DNA of 64,000 bases from assembly GCF_003935425.1 (NCBI RefSeq), contig NZ_RHQN01000001.1, forward strand, positions 806,001-870,000, given 5' to 3'. Source of the stretch: Pseudomonas sp. v388. Its GTDB lineage: Bacteria; Pseudomonadota; Gammaproteobacteria; Pseudomonadales; Pseudomonadaceae. This document shows, in pieces, positions 1-9,131 of the stretch (its first letter is position 1; every line of letters begins with the position of its first letter). Under the pieces are notes generated by a model. It searched no databases. It had not been told where the DNA came from and saw nothing but the letters and a program-made list of their open reading frames with translations. The position numbers and the translations under genes were made by a program.

Positions 1-399
1 TTGATGCGCCAGCTGCGTCCGCATCTGACCGACCCGTCGGCTTACGCCCGGCAGCTGGCCCGGCAAGCCGAACACGGCTATCGACTGCTCGGCGCGGTGG
101 AGGCCGGACAGGTCTTGGGCCTGATCGGCTTTCGTGAAATGGAAAACCTGATCTACGGACGCTTCATCTATGTGGACGATCTGATTGTCGACGAACCGCA
201 GCGCCACCACGGTCTGGGCGCCACGTTGCTCGACGCTGCCCGTGAGCACGCGAGGGGCCGGGGCTGCGCCCATCTGGTGCTGGACACCGGATCGCACATG
301 AGTCTGGCTCAACGCTTTTACTTTCGCGAAGGGCTGCTCGCCCGAGGCATGCATTTCGTCCAGTTGCTCGACGCCACGCCGGAGACGCCCCATGCATGA
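1..399 (+). CDS. GNAT-family N-acetyltransferase, probably 5'-truncated by the window edge
   Basis: Acetyl-CoA-dependent N-acetyltransferase fold; the substrate is not predictable. The acetyl-CoA pyrophosphate loop is visible as RHHGLGATLL (about residues 68-77), followed by the usual helix and the C-terminal strand with SLAQRFYFREGL. The frame is open from the first base (TTG then ATG), so the true start may lie upstream. The 3' end overlaps the next gene by 8 bases, which suggests co-transcription with the flavodoxin-fold reductase. Family assignment is firm, function is not. Confidence 0.8.
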   Translation: MMRQLRPHLTDPSAYARQLARQAEHGYRLLGAVEAGQVLGLIGFREMENLIYGRFIYVDDLIVDEPQRHHGLGATLLDAAREHARGRGCAHLVLDTGSHMSLAQRFYFREGLLARGMHFVQLLDATPETPHA

Positions 400-1009
400 A
401 TTATTGCTGCTCAATGCCAGCCCCCGCGACACCTCGGTCGGGCTGCGCCTGGCGCGGGAAATGGTCAGCCACCTGTCACGACACCACCCGCAGGCCCGCG
501 TCAGTCAGCGCGATCTGATCGCCGCGCCGCTGCTGCCCTTGACGGCGGATTACGCTACCGCACTGACCCGGCCGACACCTGCGCACGACGCGGTGTTCAG
601 CCAGTCGGAGCAACTGGTCAGGGAACTCGAAAACAGCGCTGCGCTGGTGATCGCCACGCCCATGCACAACTTCACCGTGCCCGCAGCGTTGAAACTGTGG
701 ATCGACAACGTAGTGCGCATCGGTCGCACGTTCGACGCGCGCCCCACCGGGAAGGTCGGCCTGCTGGCAACCCGCCCGGTCTACGTGGTGGTCAGTTCCG
801 GCGGTTTTCATCGCGGGCCGAACGCCCGCCAGCCGGATTTCCTGACCGACTATCTGAGCCACGTCCTGCAGACCATCGGCTTGGGCGACACCCATTTCGT
901 TTACCTGCAAGGTCTGGTGCAAGGTCAGGACGCCGTTGCCGCCGCCTACACCCAGGCGCGTCGGGAACTGGGTCGCCACGCCCCATTTGCCGAATGGTCC
1001 CGGACCTGA
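392..1009 (+). CDS. FMN-dependent NADH-azoreductase / NAD(P)H oxidoreductase (flavodoxin fold)
   Basis: 205 residues, the normal length for AzoR-type enzymes that reduce quinones and azo compounds with NAD(P)H through bound FMN. The N-terminal strand LLLLNASPR and the phosphate-binding segment fit the flavodoxin-like fold, as do the ATPMHNFTVPAALKLWIDN region (about residues 90-108) and the VVSSGGFH loop. The start overlaps the acetyltransferase by 8 bases. In vivo substrate cannot be inferred; general detoxification is the usual assumption for the family. Confidence 0.85.
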   Translation: MHELLLLNASPRDTSVGLRLAREMVSHLSRHHPQARVSQRDLIAAPLLPLTADYATALTRPTPAHDAVFSQSEQLVRELENSAALVIATPMHNFTVPAALKLWIDNVVRIGRTFDARPTGKVGLLATRPVYVVVSSGGFHRGPNARQPDFLTDYLSHVLQTIGLGDTHFVYLQGLVQGQDAVAAAYTQARRELGRHAPFAEWSRT

Positions 1010-1016
1010 ATTGTTT

Positions 1017-1045
1017 CAACCCCTCAACCCCTCAACCCCTCAACC
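1017..1045 (+). repeat. Short tandem repeat, 8-base unit caacccct
   Basis: Three perfect copies of caacccct followed by a partial copy (caacc) sit between the azoreductase stop and the RBS of the AhpD-like gene. Seen directly; the copy number is the kind that could vary by slippage. Confidence 0.8.
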
Positions 1046-1070
1046 GCCGTCTATCATCAGGAGTTCGATC

Positions 1071-1502
1071 ATGAGTCAGTTACGTCTTCCGTTCGCCAAA
1101 CTTTCTCCGGCCGCCTACCAAGGACTGCTTGCCACCAGCGCCGCACTCAGCGACAGCGCGCTGGGCGTCGAGCTGGTGGAACTCATCTATCTGCGAACCT
1201 CGCAAATCAACGGCTGCGCCTACTGCCTGGGCATGCACGCGCAGGCATTGCGTGAGGCTGGAATTTCCCAGGCCAGACTCGACTGTCTGGCCGGGTGGCG
1301 GATCAGCGAGCTGTTCAGCCCACGGGAAAAAGCTGCGTTGGCCTGGGCCGAAACCCTGACCCACGTTTCCGCCCAGGGTGCGACCGACGAGCTTTATGAG
1401 CCGCTGAAAGCGCACTTCACCGATGCCGAGATCTCCGACCTGACTTTTGTGGTCGCCTTGATGAACGCCTTCAACCGCCTGGCCGTGGGCATGAAGCTGT
1501 AG
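1071..1502 (+). CDS. Carboxymuconolactone decarboxylase / AhpD-family protein
   Basis: 143 residues. AhpD-like helical protein with the redox motif CAYCLGMH (Cys-x-x-Cys followed by His three residues on, about residues 43-50), typical of alkylhydroperoxidase-like members of the CMD family. The frame is open further upstream, but ATG at 1071 has a caggag RBS just before it and begins the conserved MSQLRLPFAKLSP segment. It is followed about 60 bases later by an SDR gene on the same strand. Probable peroxide or thiol stress role; the true substrate is unknown. Confidence 0.85.
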   Translation: MSQLRLPFAKLSPAAYQGLLATSAALSDSALGVELVELIYLRTSQINGCAYCLGMHAQALREAGISQARLDCLAGWRISELFSPREKAALAWAETLTHVSAQGATDELYEPLKAHFTDAEISDLTFVVALMNAFNRLAVGMKL

Positions 1503-1560
1503 CCGCCGACCGCCCGACGGCGGGTATTGCGGGTTATCGACAGCGCGAAAATAGTCCACG

Positions 1561-2382
1561 ATGAGTGATCAACCACCATCGGGAGTGCTTATCTTGAACA
1601 TCGATTTCAACGGTCGTCGGGTGCTGGTCACCGGTTCCACCAATGGCATAGGCTTCGCCGCTGTGAAAGGTTTCCTTGAGGCCGGCGCGCAGGTCGTGAT
1701 CAACGGCCGCAGCCAGGCCGGCATCGACAAGGCCCTGGGGAAACTGGGGCCGCTGGCCTGCGGCGCCACCGGCTTCGTCGGTGACCTGGCCAGCGAACCG
1801 GAATGCAATCGGCTGTTCGCCGAGCACCCCGAGTTCGACATCGTCATTCACAACCTCGGCGTCTACCAGCCGCAGGACTTCTTCGAAACGCCGGACAGCG
1901 AATGGCAGCGGTTCTTCGATACCAACGTGATGTCCGGGGTGCGGCTGTCCAGGCTGTACGCACCGGGGATGGTTGAGCGCGGTTGGGGGCGTATCGTGTT
2001 TGTGTCGTCGGAATCGGCGCTGAACATTCCCGCCGACATGATCCACTACGGTTTCACCAAGACCGCGCAGCTGTCGGTCTCCCGTGGTCTGGCCAAGCGC
2101 CTGGCGGGAACCGGGGTCACGGTCAATGCGGTATTGCCCGGCCCGACGTTATCGGAAGGCGTCGCCGAGATGCTTCAACCGGATGTGGAGCGCACCGGAC
2201 AGAGCCTTGAAGAAGTGGCCGCCGACTTCGTCAACACCCACCGCAGCTCGTCGATCATTCGCCGTGCTGCCAGTGTCGAGGAAGTGGCCAACATGATCCT
2301 GTACGTCAGTTCGCAGCAGGCATCGGCCACCACCGGCGCCGCATTGCGCGTCGACGGTGGTGTGGTAGACAGCATCGTCTGA
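1561..2382 (+). CDS. Short-chain dehydrogenase/reductase
   Basis: Classical SDR of about 270 residues: cofactor loop TGSTNGIGFA near the N terminus, the NLG(V) strand in place of NNAG, catalytic Ser in FVSSESA, YGFTK as the YxxxK motif, and the C-terminal VDGG segment. ATG at 1561 gives a short extra N-terminal tail; a TTG at 1594 giving NIDFNGRRVLVTG is the more family-like start and has gggag upstream, so the true start is uncertain. Substrate not predictable. It is convergent with the acetolactate synthase-like gene. Confidence 0.85.
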   Translation: MSDQPPSGVLILNIDFNGRRVLVTGSTNGIGFAAVKGFLEAGAQVVINGRSQAGIDKALGKLGPLACGATGFVGDLASEPECNRLFAEHPEFDIVIHNLGVYQPQDFFETPDSEWQRFFDTNVMSGVRLSRLYAPGMVERGWGRIVFVSSESALNIPADMIHYGFTKTAQLSVSRGLAKRLAGTGVTVNAVLPGPTLSEGVAEMLQPDVERTGQSLEEVAADFVNTHRSSSIIRRAASVEEVANMILYVSSQQASATTGAALRVDGGVVDSIV

Positions 2383-2436
2383 AACCCGAGCGTGCTGCCC
2401 GCAGGCCATGCGGCCGGCACGCTGCACCGGCCCCGG

Positions 2437-4083
2437 TCAGGCCAGCGAGCTTCTTCTTTTCAGGTCCACATTGAGAATGAAGTCGTTCTCCGAGTAATCG
2501 ACCGGGCAGTCGATAACGTGCACGCCCGGCGTGCTCTGGCACCGCTCCAGCAGTGGCAGGAACTCTTCGGCGCTTTCCACACGATGCCCATGGGCACCGT
2601 AGCTCTGGGCGTATTGCACGAAGTCCGGGTTGCCGTAATCCAGGCCGTAATCGGTGAAGCCCATGTTCGACTGTTTCCAGCGAATCATGCCGTAGCCGTC
2701 GTCACGCAGAATCACCACGGTCAGGTTCATCTTCAGGCGAACCGCAGTTTCCAGTTCCTGGCTGTTCATCATGAAGCCGCCGTCACCGCACACCGCGATG
2801 ACTGGGCGATCCGGGTAGACCAGGTGCGCCGCCATGGCCGACGGCAGGCCCGCGCCCATGGTCGCCAGCGCGTTGTCCAGCAGCACGGTGTTGGGCTTGT
2901 GGGCCTTGTAGTTGCGGGCGAACCACAGCTTGTAGATGCCGTTGTCCAGGGCGACGATGCCTTCGGATGGCAAGGCGCGACGGACATCGGCGACCAGCCG
3001 CTGCGGGTAGACCGGGAAACGGTTGTCGTCGGCGCCTTCGATGATCTGCGCTTCGTTGGCTTCACGGATGGTGAGCAGACGGGTGAAATCCCAGTGCGGC
3101 GGGTTTTCGGTCAGTGCTTCGCCGATCTGCCAGACCGCGTTGGCGATGTCGCCGATCACTTCGACCTGCGGGAAGTACACCGGATCGACTTCGGCGGAGC
3201 GGAAGTTGATGTGGATGACTTCAGTGCCGCCGCGCACCATGAAGAAAGGCGGCTTTTCGATCACGTCGTGGCCGATATTGACGATCAGGTCGGCTGCTTC
3301 CACGGCGCGATGCACGAAATCGCCGGCCGACAGCGCGGCGTTGCCCAGGAAGCGCGAGTGACGTTCGTCCACCACACCCTTGCCCATCTGCGTGGTCACG
3401 AACGGAATACCGGTCTTGTCGATCAGCTGCTTGAGGACCTTGGCGGTCATCTTGCGGTTGGCGCCGGCACCGATCACCAGGATCGGGCTGCGGGCGTTGC
3501 TGATCTTGTCGACGGCGGCCTGGATCGCTTTGTGCTCGGCCAGCGGGCGGCGGCTCAGGCTCGGGGTGATCGGCAGGCTGTCAGTCTGCTCGGCGGCGAT
3601 GTCTTCCGGCAGTTCCAGATGCACGGCGCCCGGCTTTTCTTCTTCGGCCAGGCGGAACGCTTCGCGCACGCGGGACGGAATGTTGTCGGCCGACGCCAGC
3701 TGGTGGGTGTATTTGGTCAGCGGCTGCATCATGCCGACCACATCGAGAATCTGGAAGCGGCCCTGCTTGGATTTCTTGATCGGCTTCTGCCCGGTGATCA
3801 TCAGCATCGGCATGCCGCCCAGGAAGGCGTAGGCGCCGGCGGTTACCAGGTTGGTTGCGCCCGGGCCCAGCGTGGACAGGCTGACGCCGGTCTTGCCGGT
3901 CAGACGACCGTAGGTGGCAGCCATGAAACCGGCGGATTGTTCGTGACGGGTCAGTACCAGCTTGATCTGCGACTTGCGCAACGATTCCAGAAGGTCGAGG
4001 TTCTCCTCACCGGGAATGCCGAACACATATTCGACTCCTTCGTTTTCCAGGCACTGCACAACGACATCGGCGGCCTTGGCCAT
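2437..4083 (-). CDS. Acetolactate synthase-type large subunit (TPP-dependent)
   Basis: 548 residues in the three-domain TPP-enzyme architecture. FGIPGEEN near residues 21-28 carries the cofactor-activating Glu region, GPGATN the substrate-side loop, and GDGGFMMN (433-440) the TPP/Mg motif. Such enzymes condense two pyruvates to acetolactate. No ilvN/ilvH small subunit or alsD lies next to it, so this is a stand-alone catabolic-type or IlvB-like enzyme rather than the main branched-chain biosynthetic pair. Family is certain, physiological role inferred. Confidence 0.85.
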   Translation of the reverse strand: MAKAADVVVQCLENEGVEYVFGIPGEENLDLLESLRKSQIKLVLTRHEQSAGFMAATYGRLTGKTGVSLSTLGPGATNLVTAGAYAFLGGMPMLMITGQKPIKKSKQGRFQILDVVGMMQPLTKYTHQLASADNIPSRVREAFRLAEEEKPGAVHLELPEDIAAEQTDSLPITPSLSRRPLAEHKAIQAAVDKISNARSPILVIGAGANRKMTAKVLKQLIDKTGIPFVTTQMGKGVVDERHSRFLGNAALSAGDFVHRAVEAADLIVNIGHDVIEKPPFFMVRGGTEVIHINFRSAEVDPVYFPQVEVIGDIANAVWQIGEALTENPPHWDFTRLLTIREANEAQIIEGADDNRFPVYPQRLVADVRRALPSEGIVALDNGIYKLWFARNYKAHKPNTVLLDNALATMGAGLPSAMAAHLVYPDRPVIAVCGDGGFMMNSQELETAVRLKMNLTVVILRDDGYGMIRWKQSNMGFTDYGLDYGNPDFVQYAQSYGAHGHRVESAEEFLPLLERCQSTPGVHVIDCPVDYSENDFILNVDLKRRSSLA

Positions 4084-4390
4084 TTTTTGCGTCTCCTATG
4101 GGCTTGGGTGTGCTGCGGAACAAGATAGAACGCCTGATGTAGCCAAAACGTTCTGCCCTGCTTGTATGGTTTTGCCTAAACAGGCGGACGACACTTTCCC
4201 ACAGGAAGGCACGTGGCGGGTGGTCATCGGTCTCATCAATTAACACGACTGGACAAAATCCTTGCTGAAAGTCTTGCGCTTGCAGCGACGCAAACTTATA
4301 CAAATCAGCCGTCGAAACGTCACATTGATGGCGTCAGATTTTCTAGAAAATCCTGGAACACAGATACGCCGCGGGGGTTCTTGAAAAAGC

Positions 4391-4492
4391 ATCAGCGTGG
4401 TGGCCACCGTGGGGTTGGTCGCCCTGCTGGTGGCCGTGCTGCTGACCCGCAGCGTCGCTCACCTGTCTTCGCTAGCGCGGTTCAGGACTTGA
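4391..4492 (+). pseudogene. Possible remnant of a membrane signalling protein (one transmembrane helix)
   Basis: Inside the 546-base gap between the acetolactate synthase-like gene and pfeR, one frame reads VVATVGLVALLVAVLLTRSV and then runs into a stop. This resembles the second transmembrane helix of chemotaxis receptors or sensor kinases. No start, no HAMP and no signalling domain remain. It is a weak call: a hydrophobic stretch can arise by chance in GC-rich DNA. Confidence 0.3.
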
Positions 4493-4499
4493 CGGTCTG

Positions 4500-4527
4500 T
4501 CTTCGCGAGCAGGCTCGCTCATACAGG
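4500..4527. repeat. REP-type palindrome
   Basis: The core gcgagcaggctcgc is the standard hairpin of the REP family of fluorescent pseudomonads. It lies in the gap upstream of pfeR, just after the putative membrane-protein remnant. Confidence 0.6.
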
Positions 4528-4568
4528 ACTAAACGGGCTTGCGGTGGGCGAATCCGCAAGCCATTAAT

Positions 4569-4587
4569 ACGAACAATTACCATTAAC
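4569..4587. promoter_or_regulatory. Candidate weak Fur box upstream of pfeR
   Basis: The minus strand reads gttaatggtaattgttcgt, which I match by eye at about 12 of 19 positions to the Fur consensus. It sits about 45 bases before the pfeR start in an AT-rich patch that also holds the likely promoter. Iron control of this locus is expected from the family. Confidence 0.4.
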
Positions 4588-4629
4588 ATACATTCGAAAC
4601 TTTGCTAGCATCCGCGCGCTGCCGTATCT

Positions 4630-5364
4630 ATGGATGTAATCCCCATGCACCGCGCCCTGCACACCCAGCCTACCCCTCGGATCCTGGCCGTCGAAGACGA
4701 CCCGTTGCTGGCCGCTCACCTGGCCAGCCACCTGGGCCGGCGTGGCTTCACTGTCACGTTGCGCCATGACGCTGGAGACATCCTGGACCTGGTGCGCTCC
4801 CAGGCTTTCGACCTGATCCTGCTGGATATCATGCTGCCCGGCAGCAGCGGCCTGGAGGTGCTCGCCGAACTGCGCCGTCGCCAGCGCCTGCCGGTGATCC
4901 TGATGTCGGCGCTGGGCGCCGAGCAGGATCGCATCGTCGGCTTCAGCCAGGGCGCGGATGACTATCTGCCCAAGCCCTTCAGCATGCTGGAGATGGACGT
5001 GCGCATCGATGCGGTGTTGCGCCGGGTCGCCTATGAACAGGAATCGGGCAGAGCGCCGGTCGATGAAGACCCGCTGCTGGTGCTCGACAGACAGCGATGC
5101 GATGCCTGCCACCAAGGCAGCTGGGCCGACCTGAGCAGCACCGAGTACCGGATTCTGGAAGTGCTGCTGGAGCATGCGGGCGAAGTCATGAGCAAGGCAT
5201 TTCTGTACCAGCAGGCGATGCACCGCGCCTATTCGCAGCATGACCGCAGTCTGGACATGCATGTCAGCCGCATCCGCCGCAAGTTGCAGGCCGTGGGCTA
5301 CAACGGCGCGCGGATCGAAACGGTGCGCGGCGCCGGTTACGTGCTGACCCGTCCCGCCCCATGA
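4630..5364 (+). CDS. pfeR: OmpR-family response regulator, PfeR type
   Basis: 244 residues: receiver domain with the acidic pair EDD near residues 22-24, phosphoacceptor Asp66 in LLDIMLP and the conserved Lys in YLPKPF, followed by a winged-helix domain ending in IETVRGAGYVL. The stop overlaps the kinase start by 4 bases. The kinase and then a ferric-enterobactin-type TonB receptor follow, the order of the pfeR-pfeS-pfeA locus, in which the system activates the receptor gene when enterobactin is present. ATG at 4645 is an alternative start. Confidence 0.8.
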   Translation: MDVIPMHRALHTQPTPRILAVEDDPLLAAHLASHLGRRGFTVTLRHDAGDILDLVRSQAFDLILLDIMLPGSSGLEVLAELRRRQRLPVILMSALGAEQDRIVGFSQGADDYLPKPFSMLEMDVRIDAVLRRVAYEQESGRAPVDEDPLLVLDRQRCDACHQGSWADLSSTEYRILEVLLEHAGEVMSKAFLYQQAMHRAYSQHDRSLDMHVSRIRRKLQAVGYNGARIETVRGAGYVLTRPAP

Positions 5365-6698
5365 ATCTGCCTGACCGGCACTCGCTGCTATGGAAACTGA
5401 TCGGCGTACTGGCGCTGTTGTGTCTGCTGGTGGTCAGCCTGCATGTGGACCTGAGCAAGCGCCTTCACGACGCCACGGCGCGTTTGGGCGAGCCGGCCCG
5501 GCGCGGCCTGACCGATTACGCCGCCCAGGCCGAGCAGGCCTGGAAGCGCAACCGCGCGACCGGTGTCGACCAGTTCCTCGCGGACCTGCGCCAGCGCGAG
5601 CAGGTATGGGCCGTCGTGGTGGACGATCATGGCCGCTCGCTGTCCTCCACCGGGTTGCATCCGGACGAGCAAGCCAAGCTGAACTTCGTGCGCAGGCTCG
5701 ACTGGATGGTCGGGCGCCCCGACGGCTGGCCGACGTTCTACGTGCCGTTCAGCGACGGCCAGGGCCGCCTGGTGCTGGACCTGCCACGACGCTTTCATCC
5801 GCGCCAGCACCAGAAGTTGTGGCAACTGCTGTTGCAGCAAGTCCTGCCCGCCAGCCTGGCGCTGTTGCTGGCGGTGCTGCTGTACCGGGTGCTGATCGCG
5901 CCGATGGCCGCGTTGCGTCGCCAGGCCAATGCGCTGGGCACCGGCGACCTGGCCGCCCGGGTCGGTCCGCGCATCGCAGGCCGGCGTGACGAACTGGGCG
6001 AGCTGGCCCGGGCCCTCAATCACATGGCCGACCGCGTGGAAGACACCGTGGTGTTTCAACGGCAGTTGCTGCGCGCCTTGTCCCATGAACTGCGCACGCC
6101 GCTGAGCCGCCTGCGGGTCGCCGGTGAGCGCGAACTGGACATCGCCGCCATGCGCCTGCGTCAGGAGCGCGAGGTGCGGGTCATGGAAGGCCTGATCAAC
6201 GACACCCTGGAACTGGTCTGGCTGGATACCGAGCGTCCACAGCTGCCGCTGGAGCCGGTGTTGATCGGCGAGCTGTGGGAATTGCTGAGCGAAGACGCCT
6301 GTTTCGAAACCGGCTGGACCCTGGACCGGCTGCCCTGCGACCTGCCGGCCGACTGCACGGTGTCGGGCAACCTCAATGGTCTGGCGCAGGTGTTCGAAAA
6401 CATTCTGCGCAACGCCATTCGTCATTCTCCGCACAACGCCGTGGTGCGGCTGGGCGGACAGCGCGAGGGGCTGAACTGGCACCTCTGGATCGAAGACCAG
6501 GGCACCGGCGTTGCTCCTGAAAAGCTCGAACAGATGTTCCAGCCTTTTACCCGACTGCATGCCCAACGGCCCGGCGGCGAAGGCTTCGGCCTGGGGTTAT
6601 CCATTGCGCGCAGCGTGGTCCATTCGCTGGGCGGGCAGATCTGGGCGCAGAACGCCGAGCCGGGGCTGCGCCTGCATCTGCGGCTACCAAGTGTATAA
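5361..6698 (+). CDS. pfeS: Sensor histidine kinase, PfeS type
   Basis: 445 residues. An N-terminal membrane helix (LIGVLALLCLLVVSLHV), a periplasmic domain of about 140 residues and a second helix (LALLLAVLLYRVLIAP) are followed by HAMP, then the dimerisation box SHELRTPLSRL with phospho-His242, and an ATPase domain with the N box (ENILRNAIRH) and G boxes (DQGTGV, GFGLGLSI). It starts within the pfeR stop. Family knowledge: PfeS senses periplasmic ferric enterobactin and phosphorylates PfeR. Confidence 0.8.
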   Translation: MNLPDRHSLLWKLIGVLALLCLLVVSLHVDLSKRLHDATARLGEPARRGLTDYAAQAEQAWKRNRATGVDQFLADLRQREQVWAVVVDDHGRSLSSTGLHPDEQAKLNFVRRLDWMVGRPDGWPTFYVPFSDGQGRLVLDLPRRFHPRQHQKLWQLLLQQVLPASLALLLAVLLYRVLIAPMAALRRQANALGTGDLAARVGPRIAGRRDELGELARALNHMADRVEDTVVFQRQLLRALSHELRTPLSRLRVAGERELDIAAMRLRQEREVRVMEGLINDTLELVWLDTERPQLPLEPVLIGELWELLSEDACFETGWTLDRLPCDLPADCTVSGNLNGLAQVFENILRNAIRHSPHNAVVRLGGQREGLNWHLWIEDQGTGVAPEKLEQMFQPFTRLHAQRPGGEGFGLGLSIARSVVHSLGGQIWAQNAEPGLRLHLRLPSV

Positions 6699-6724
6699 AG
6701 TGTAAAATACATTTACTCTCATTT

Positions 6725-6743
6725 GAGAATGACTACCATCTTC
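6725..6743. promoter_or_regulatory. Candidate Fur box in the pfeA promoter region
   Basis: gagaatgactaccatcttc matches the 19-base Fur consensus at about 13 positions by eye. It lies in the 162-base gap between pfeS and pfeA, next to an AT-rich stretch (ataaagtgtaaaatacat) that could carry the promoter. No PfeR direct repeat is asserted. Confidence 0.45.
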
Positions 6744-6860
6744 GCCATCCAGGGACTTGGATGAGCGCAATTGCCGGCTGGCAGCGTGATGCTCGCTCCT
6801 CGCTCCCTCCGTTTGAAAGCTGGTTCAGAGCCGGCGTTTTCAAGGCAACAGGAGTTGTAG

Positions 6861-9086
6861 ATGCAACCGCAATTCAAGCTCAGCCACCTTTTCCTGGCCC
6901 TGCTGGCCGCCTGTCCCACCGCCTTGCTGGCGGACACGCCGAACGGCGAGAGCAACGATCCGAATGCACTGCACTTGTCGGACACCCATGTGGTGGCCAC
7001 CGCCGAGCAGGAACTCAAGCAAGCGTCGGGCGTTTCCCTGATCACCGCCGAAGACATCAAGAAGCGCCCGCCGGTCAACGACCTGTCTGACATCGTGCGC
7101 AAGATGCCCGGCGTCAACCTCACCGGCAACGGCGCCAGTGGCAGTCGCGGCAACAACCGCCAGATCGACCTGCGCGGCATGGGTCCGGAAAACACCCTGA
7201 TCCTGATCGACGGCAAGCCGGTCACCTCACGCAATTCGGTGCGCTACACCCGTTCCGGGGAACGCGACACTCGCGGCGACAGCAACTGGGTGCCGGCCGA
7301 TCAGGTAGAGAGCATCGAAGTGCTGCGCGGCCCGGCGGCAGCGCGCTACGGTTCAGGCTCCATGGGCGGCGTGGTCAACATCATTACCAAGCGCCCGACC
7401 GACAAACTGACCGGCTCGCTCACCGCCTACACCAGCATGCCGGAAGACGATGCAGAGGGCGTCACCAAGCGCACCACCTTCAGCCTGGCCGGGCCGCTGA
7501 CCGATGCGCTGACGTTCCGTGTCTACGGCAACCTCAACAAGACCGACGCCGACGACGCTGACATCAACCAGGACCACACCGCGAGTGGCGCGTCGCTGGC
7601 GGCCGGCCGCGAAGGGGTGCGCAACAAGGACATCAACGCGCTGGTCAGCTGGGCGCTCGACCCGCAGCAAACCCTGGATTTCGAAACCGGCTACAGCCGC
7701 CAGGGCAACATCTACGCGGGCGACGTCGGCACCGGCGGTACCGATTCGCTGGTGCCGGACAGCACCATCAATCGCCTGCTGGGACGCGAAACCAACACCC
7801 TGTACCGCCAGAATTTTTCCGTCACCCATCGTGGCGATTGGGCCTTTGGCACCTCGCGCCTGCTCGCGCAGTACGAAAAAACACGTAACAACCGCTATCT
7901 GGAAGGCCAGACCGGTTCGGTGGATGGCGACATCAGCGCCAATGCCGACAAGAGCACCAGCACCTACGACAGCTATCTGCTACAGGGCCAACTGGATATC
8001 CCCCTAGAGATCCTGTTGCCGCAGACACTGACCGTGGGCACCGAATGGAACCGCCAGGAACTCGATGACCCGAGCACCATGGACCGCTCCATCGGCAGCA
8101 GCCTGCCCAACTCGGCCGCAGGTTCGCGTGCCACCGACATGGACGCCACCCTCATGGCGGTGTTTCTGGAAGACAATATCGAGCTGACGCCCAAGTGGTA
8201 CCTCACACCCGGCCTGCGCCTGGACCACCATGACCAGTTCGGCGCCAACTGGAGCCCAAGCCTCAACTCGTCCTACAGGCTGACCGACGACATCACCCTC
8301 AAAGGCGGCATCGCCCGGGCGTTCAAGGCACCGAACCTGTACCAGTCCAACCCCAACTACCTGTACCGCAGCAACGGCAACGGCTGTGCGCCAAGCCTCA
8401 GTTCAAGCGGCTGCTATGTGCTGGGCAACGAGAATCTGGACCCGGAAATCAGCATCAACAAGGAGCTGGGCATCAGCTTCGTGCGAGATGGCTGGAGTGC
8501 TGGCCTCACCTACTTCCGCAACGACTACGAGAACAAGATCGTGTCTTCCAACGATCTGGTCGGCCGCACATCCATCAACGAAGCGATCCTGCAGTGGGAT
8601 AACGCCAAGGATGCGGTGGTCAAGGGCTGGGAAGGTAACCTGGGTATTCCGTTGCTGGGCGAGAACGGCGACACCCTGAGCTGGAACACCAACTTCACCT
8701 ACATGCAGGAAAGCAAGGACGGCGACGGCAACCCGCTGTCGGTCACGCCCAAGTACACGATCAACACCCTGCTGGACTGGCAGGTCAGCCAAGCGCTGTC
8801 CCTGAGCCTGACCGGCACCTACTACGGCAAGCAGGAACCGCGGCAGGTCAACCCGCTGCGCGATGCGCCGGTCACCGCCGCCAATGAACTACGGCCCGTC
8901 GATCCGTACCATGTCTGGGGCGTCGGCGGCACTTATGAGCTGAACAAGCACCTTTCGCTCAGCGCCGGCCTGAACAACCTGTTCGACAAGCGAGTTTACC
9001 GCGAAGGCGCCGGCACCAGCGCCGGCGCCAGCACTTACAACGAACCGGGCCGTTCGGTGTACGCCTCGATCACCACCTCGTTCTGA
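6861..9086 (+). CDS. pfeA: TonB-dependent ferric enterobactin receptor
   Basis: 741 residues, the length of FepA/PfeA. A signal peptide ends near ALLA-DTPN; a plug domain follows (GVSLITAEDI, IDLRGMGPENTLILIDGKPV, EVLRGPAAARYGSGSMGGVVNII, all classic plug signatures), then a 22-strand-type barrel ending in the C-terminal Phe of SITTSF. The FepA-like insert NSVRYTRSGERDTRGDSNWVP in the plug is diagnostic for the enterobactin branch, written here as seen. The start has caggag upstream. Its outer-membrane transport is powered by TonB. Confidence 0.88.
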   Translation: MQPQFKLSHLFLALLAACPTALLADTPNGESNDPNALHLSDTHVVATAEQELKQASGVSLITAEDIKKRPPVNDLSDIVRKMPGVNLTGNGASGSRGNNRQIDLRGMGPENTLILIDGKPVTSRNSVRYTRSGERDTRGDSNWVPADQVESIEVLRGPAAARYGSGSMGGVVNIITKRPTDKLTGSLTAYTSMPEDDAEGVTKRTTFSLAGPLTDALTFRVYGNLNKTDADDADINQDHTASGASLAAGREGVRNKDINALVSWALDPQQTLDFETGYSRQGNIYAGDVGTGGTDSLVPDSTINRLLGRETNTLYRQNFSVTHRGDWAFGTSRLLAQYEKTRNNRYLEGQTGSVDGDISANADKSTSTYDSYLLQGQLDIPLEILLPQTLTVGTEWNRQELDDPSTMDRSIGSSLPNSAAGSRATDMDATLMAVFLEDNIELTPKWYLTPGLRLDHHDQFGANWSPSLNSSYRLTDDITLKGGIARAFKAPNLYQSNPNYLYRSNGNGCAPSLSSSGCYVLGNENLDPEISINKELGISFVRDGWSAGLTYFRNDYENKIVSSNDLVGRTSINEAILQWDNAKDAVVKGWEGNLGIPLLGENGDTLSWNTNFTYMQESKDGDGNPLSVTPKYTINTLLDWQVSQALSLSLTGTYYGKQEPRQVNPLRDAPVTAANELRPVDPYHVWGVGGTYELNKHLSLSAGLNNLFDKRVYREGAGTSAGASTYNEPGRSVYASITTSF

Positions 9087-9131
9087 GGGTAACGCCCGGC
9101 CCTGGTGCCGGGCTTCGCCTGGATAGCCGCC

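Noticed and set aside
2392-4128. Plus-strand open frame of 578 codons opposite the acetolactate synthase-like gene
   Set aside because: Antisense to a clear enzyme; composition (His-, Arg- and Gln-rich) typical of mirror frames in high-G+C DNA.
9090-9113. Hairpin after pfeA taken as a terminator
   Set aside because: Good stem (gcccgg/ccgggc) but no T run; read-through into the following iron-uptake genes is expected.
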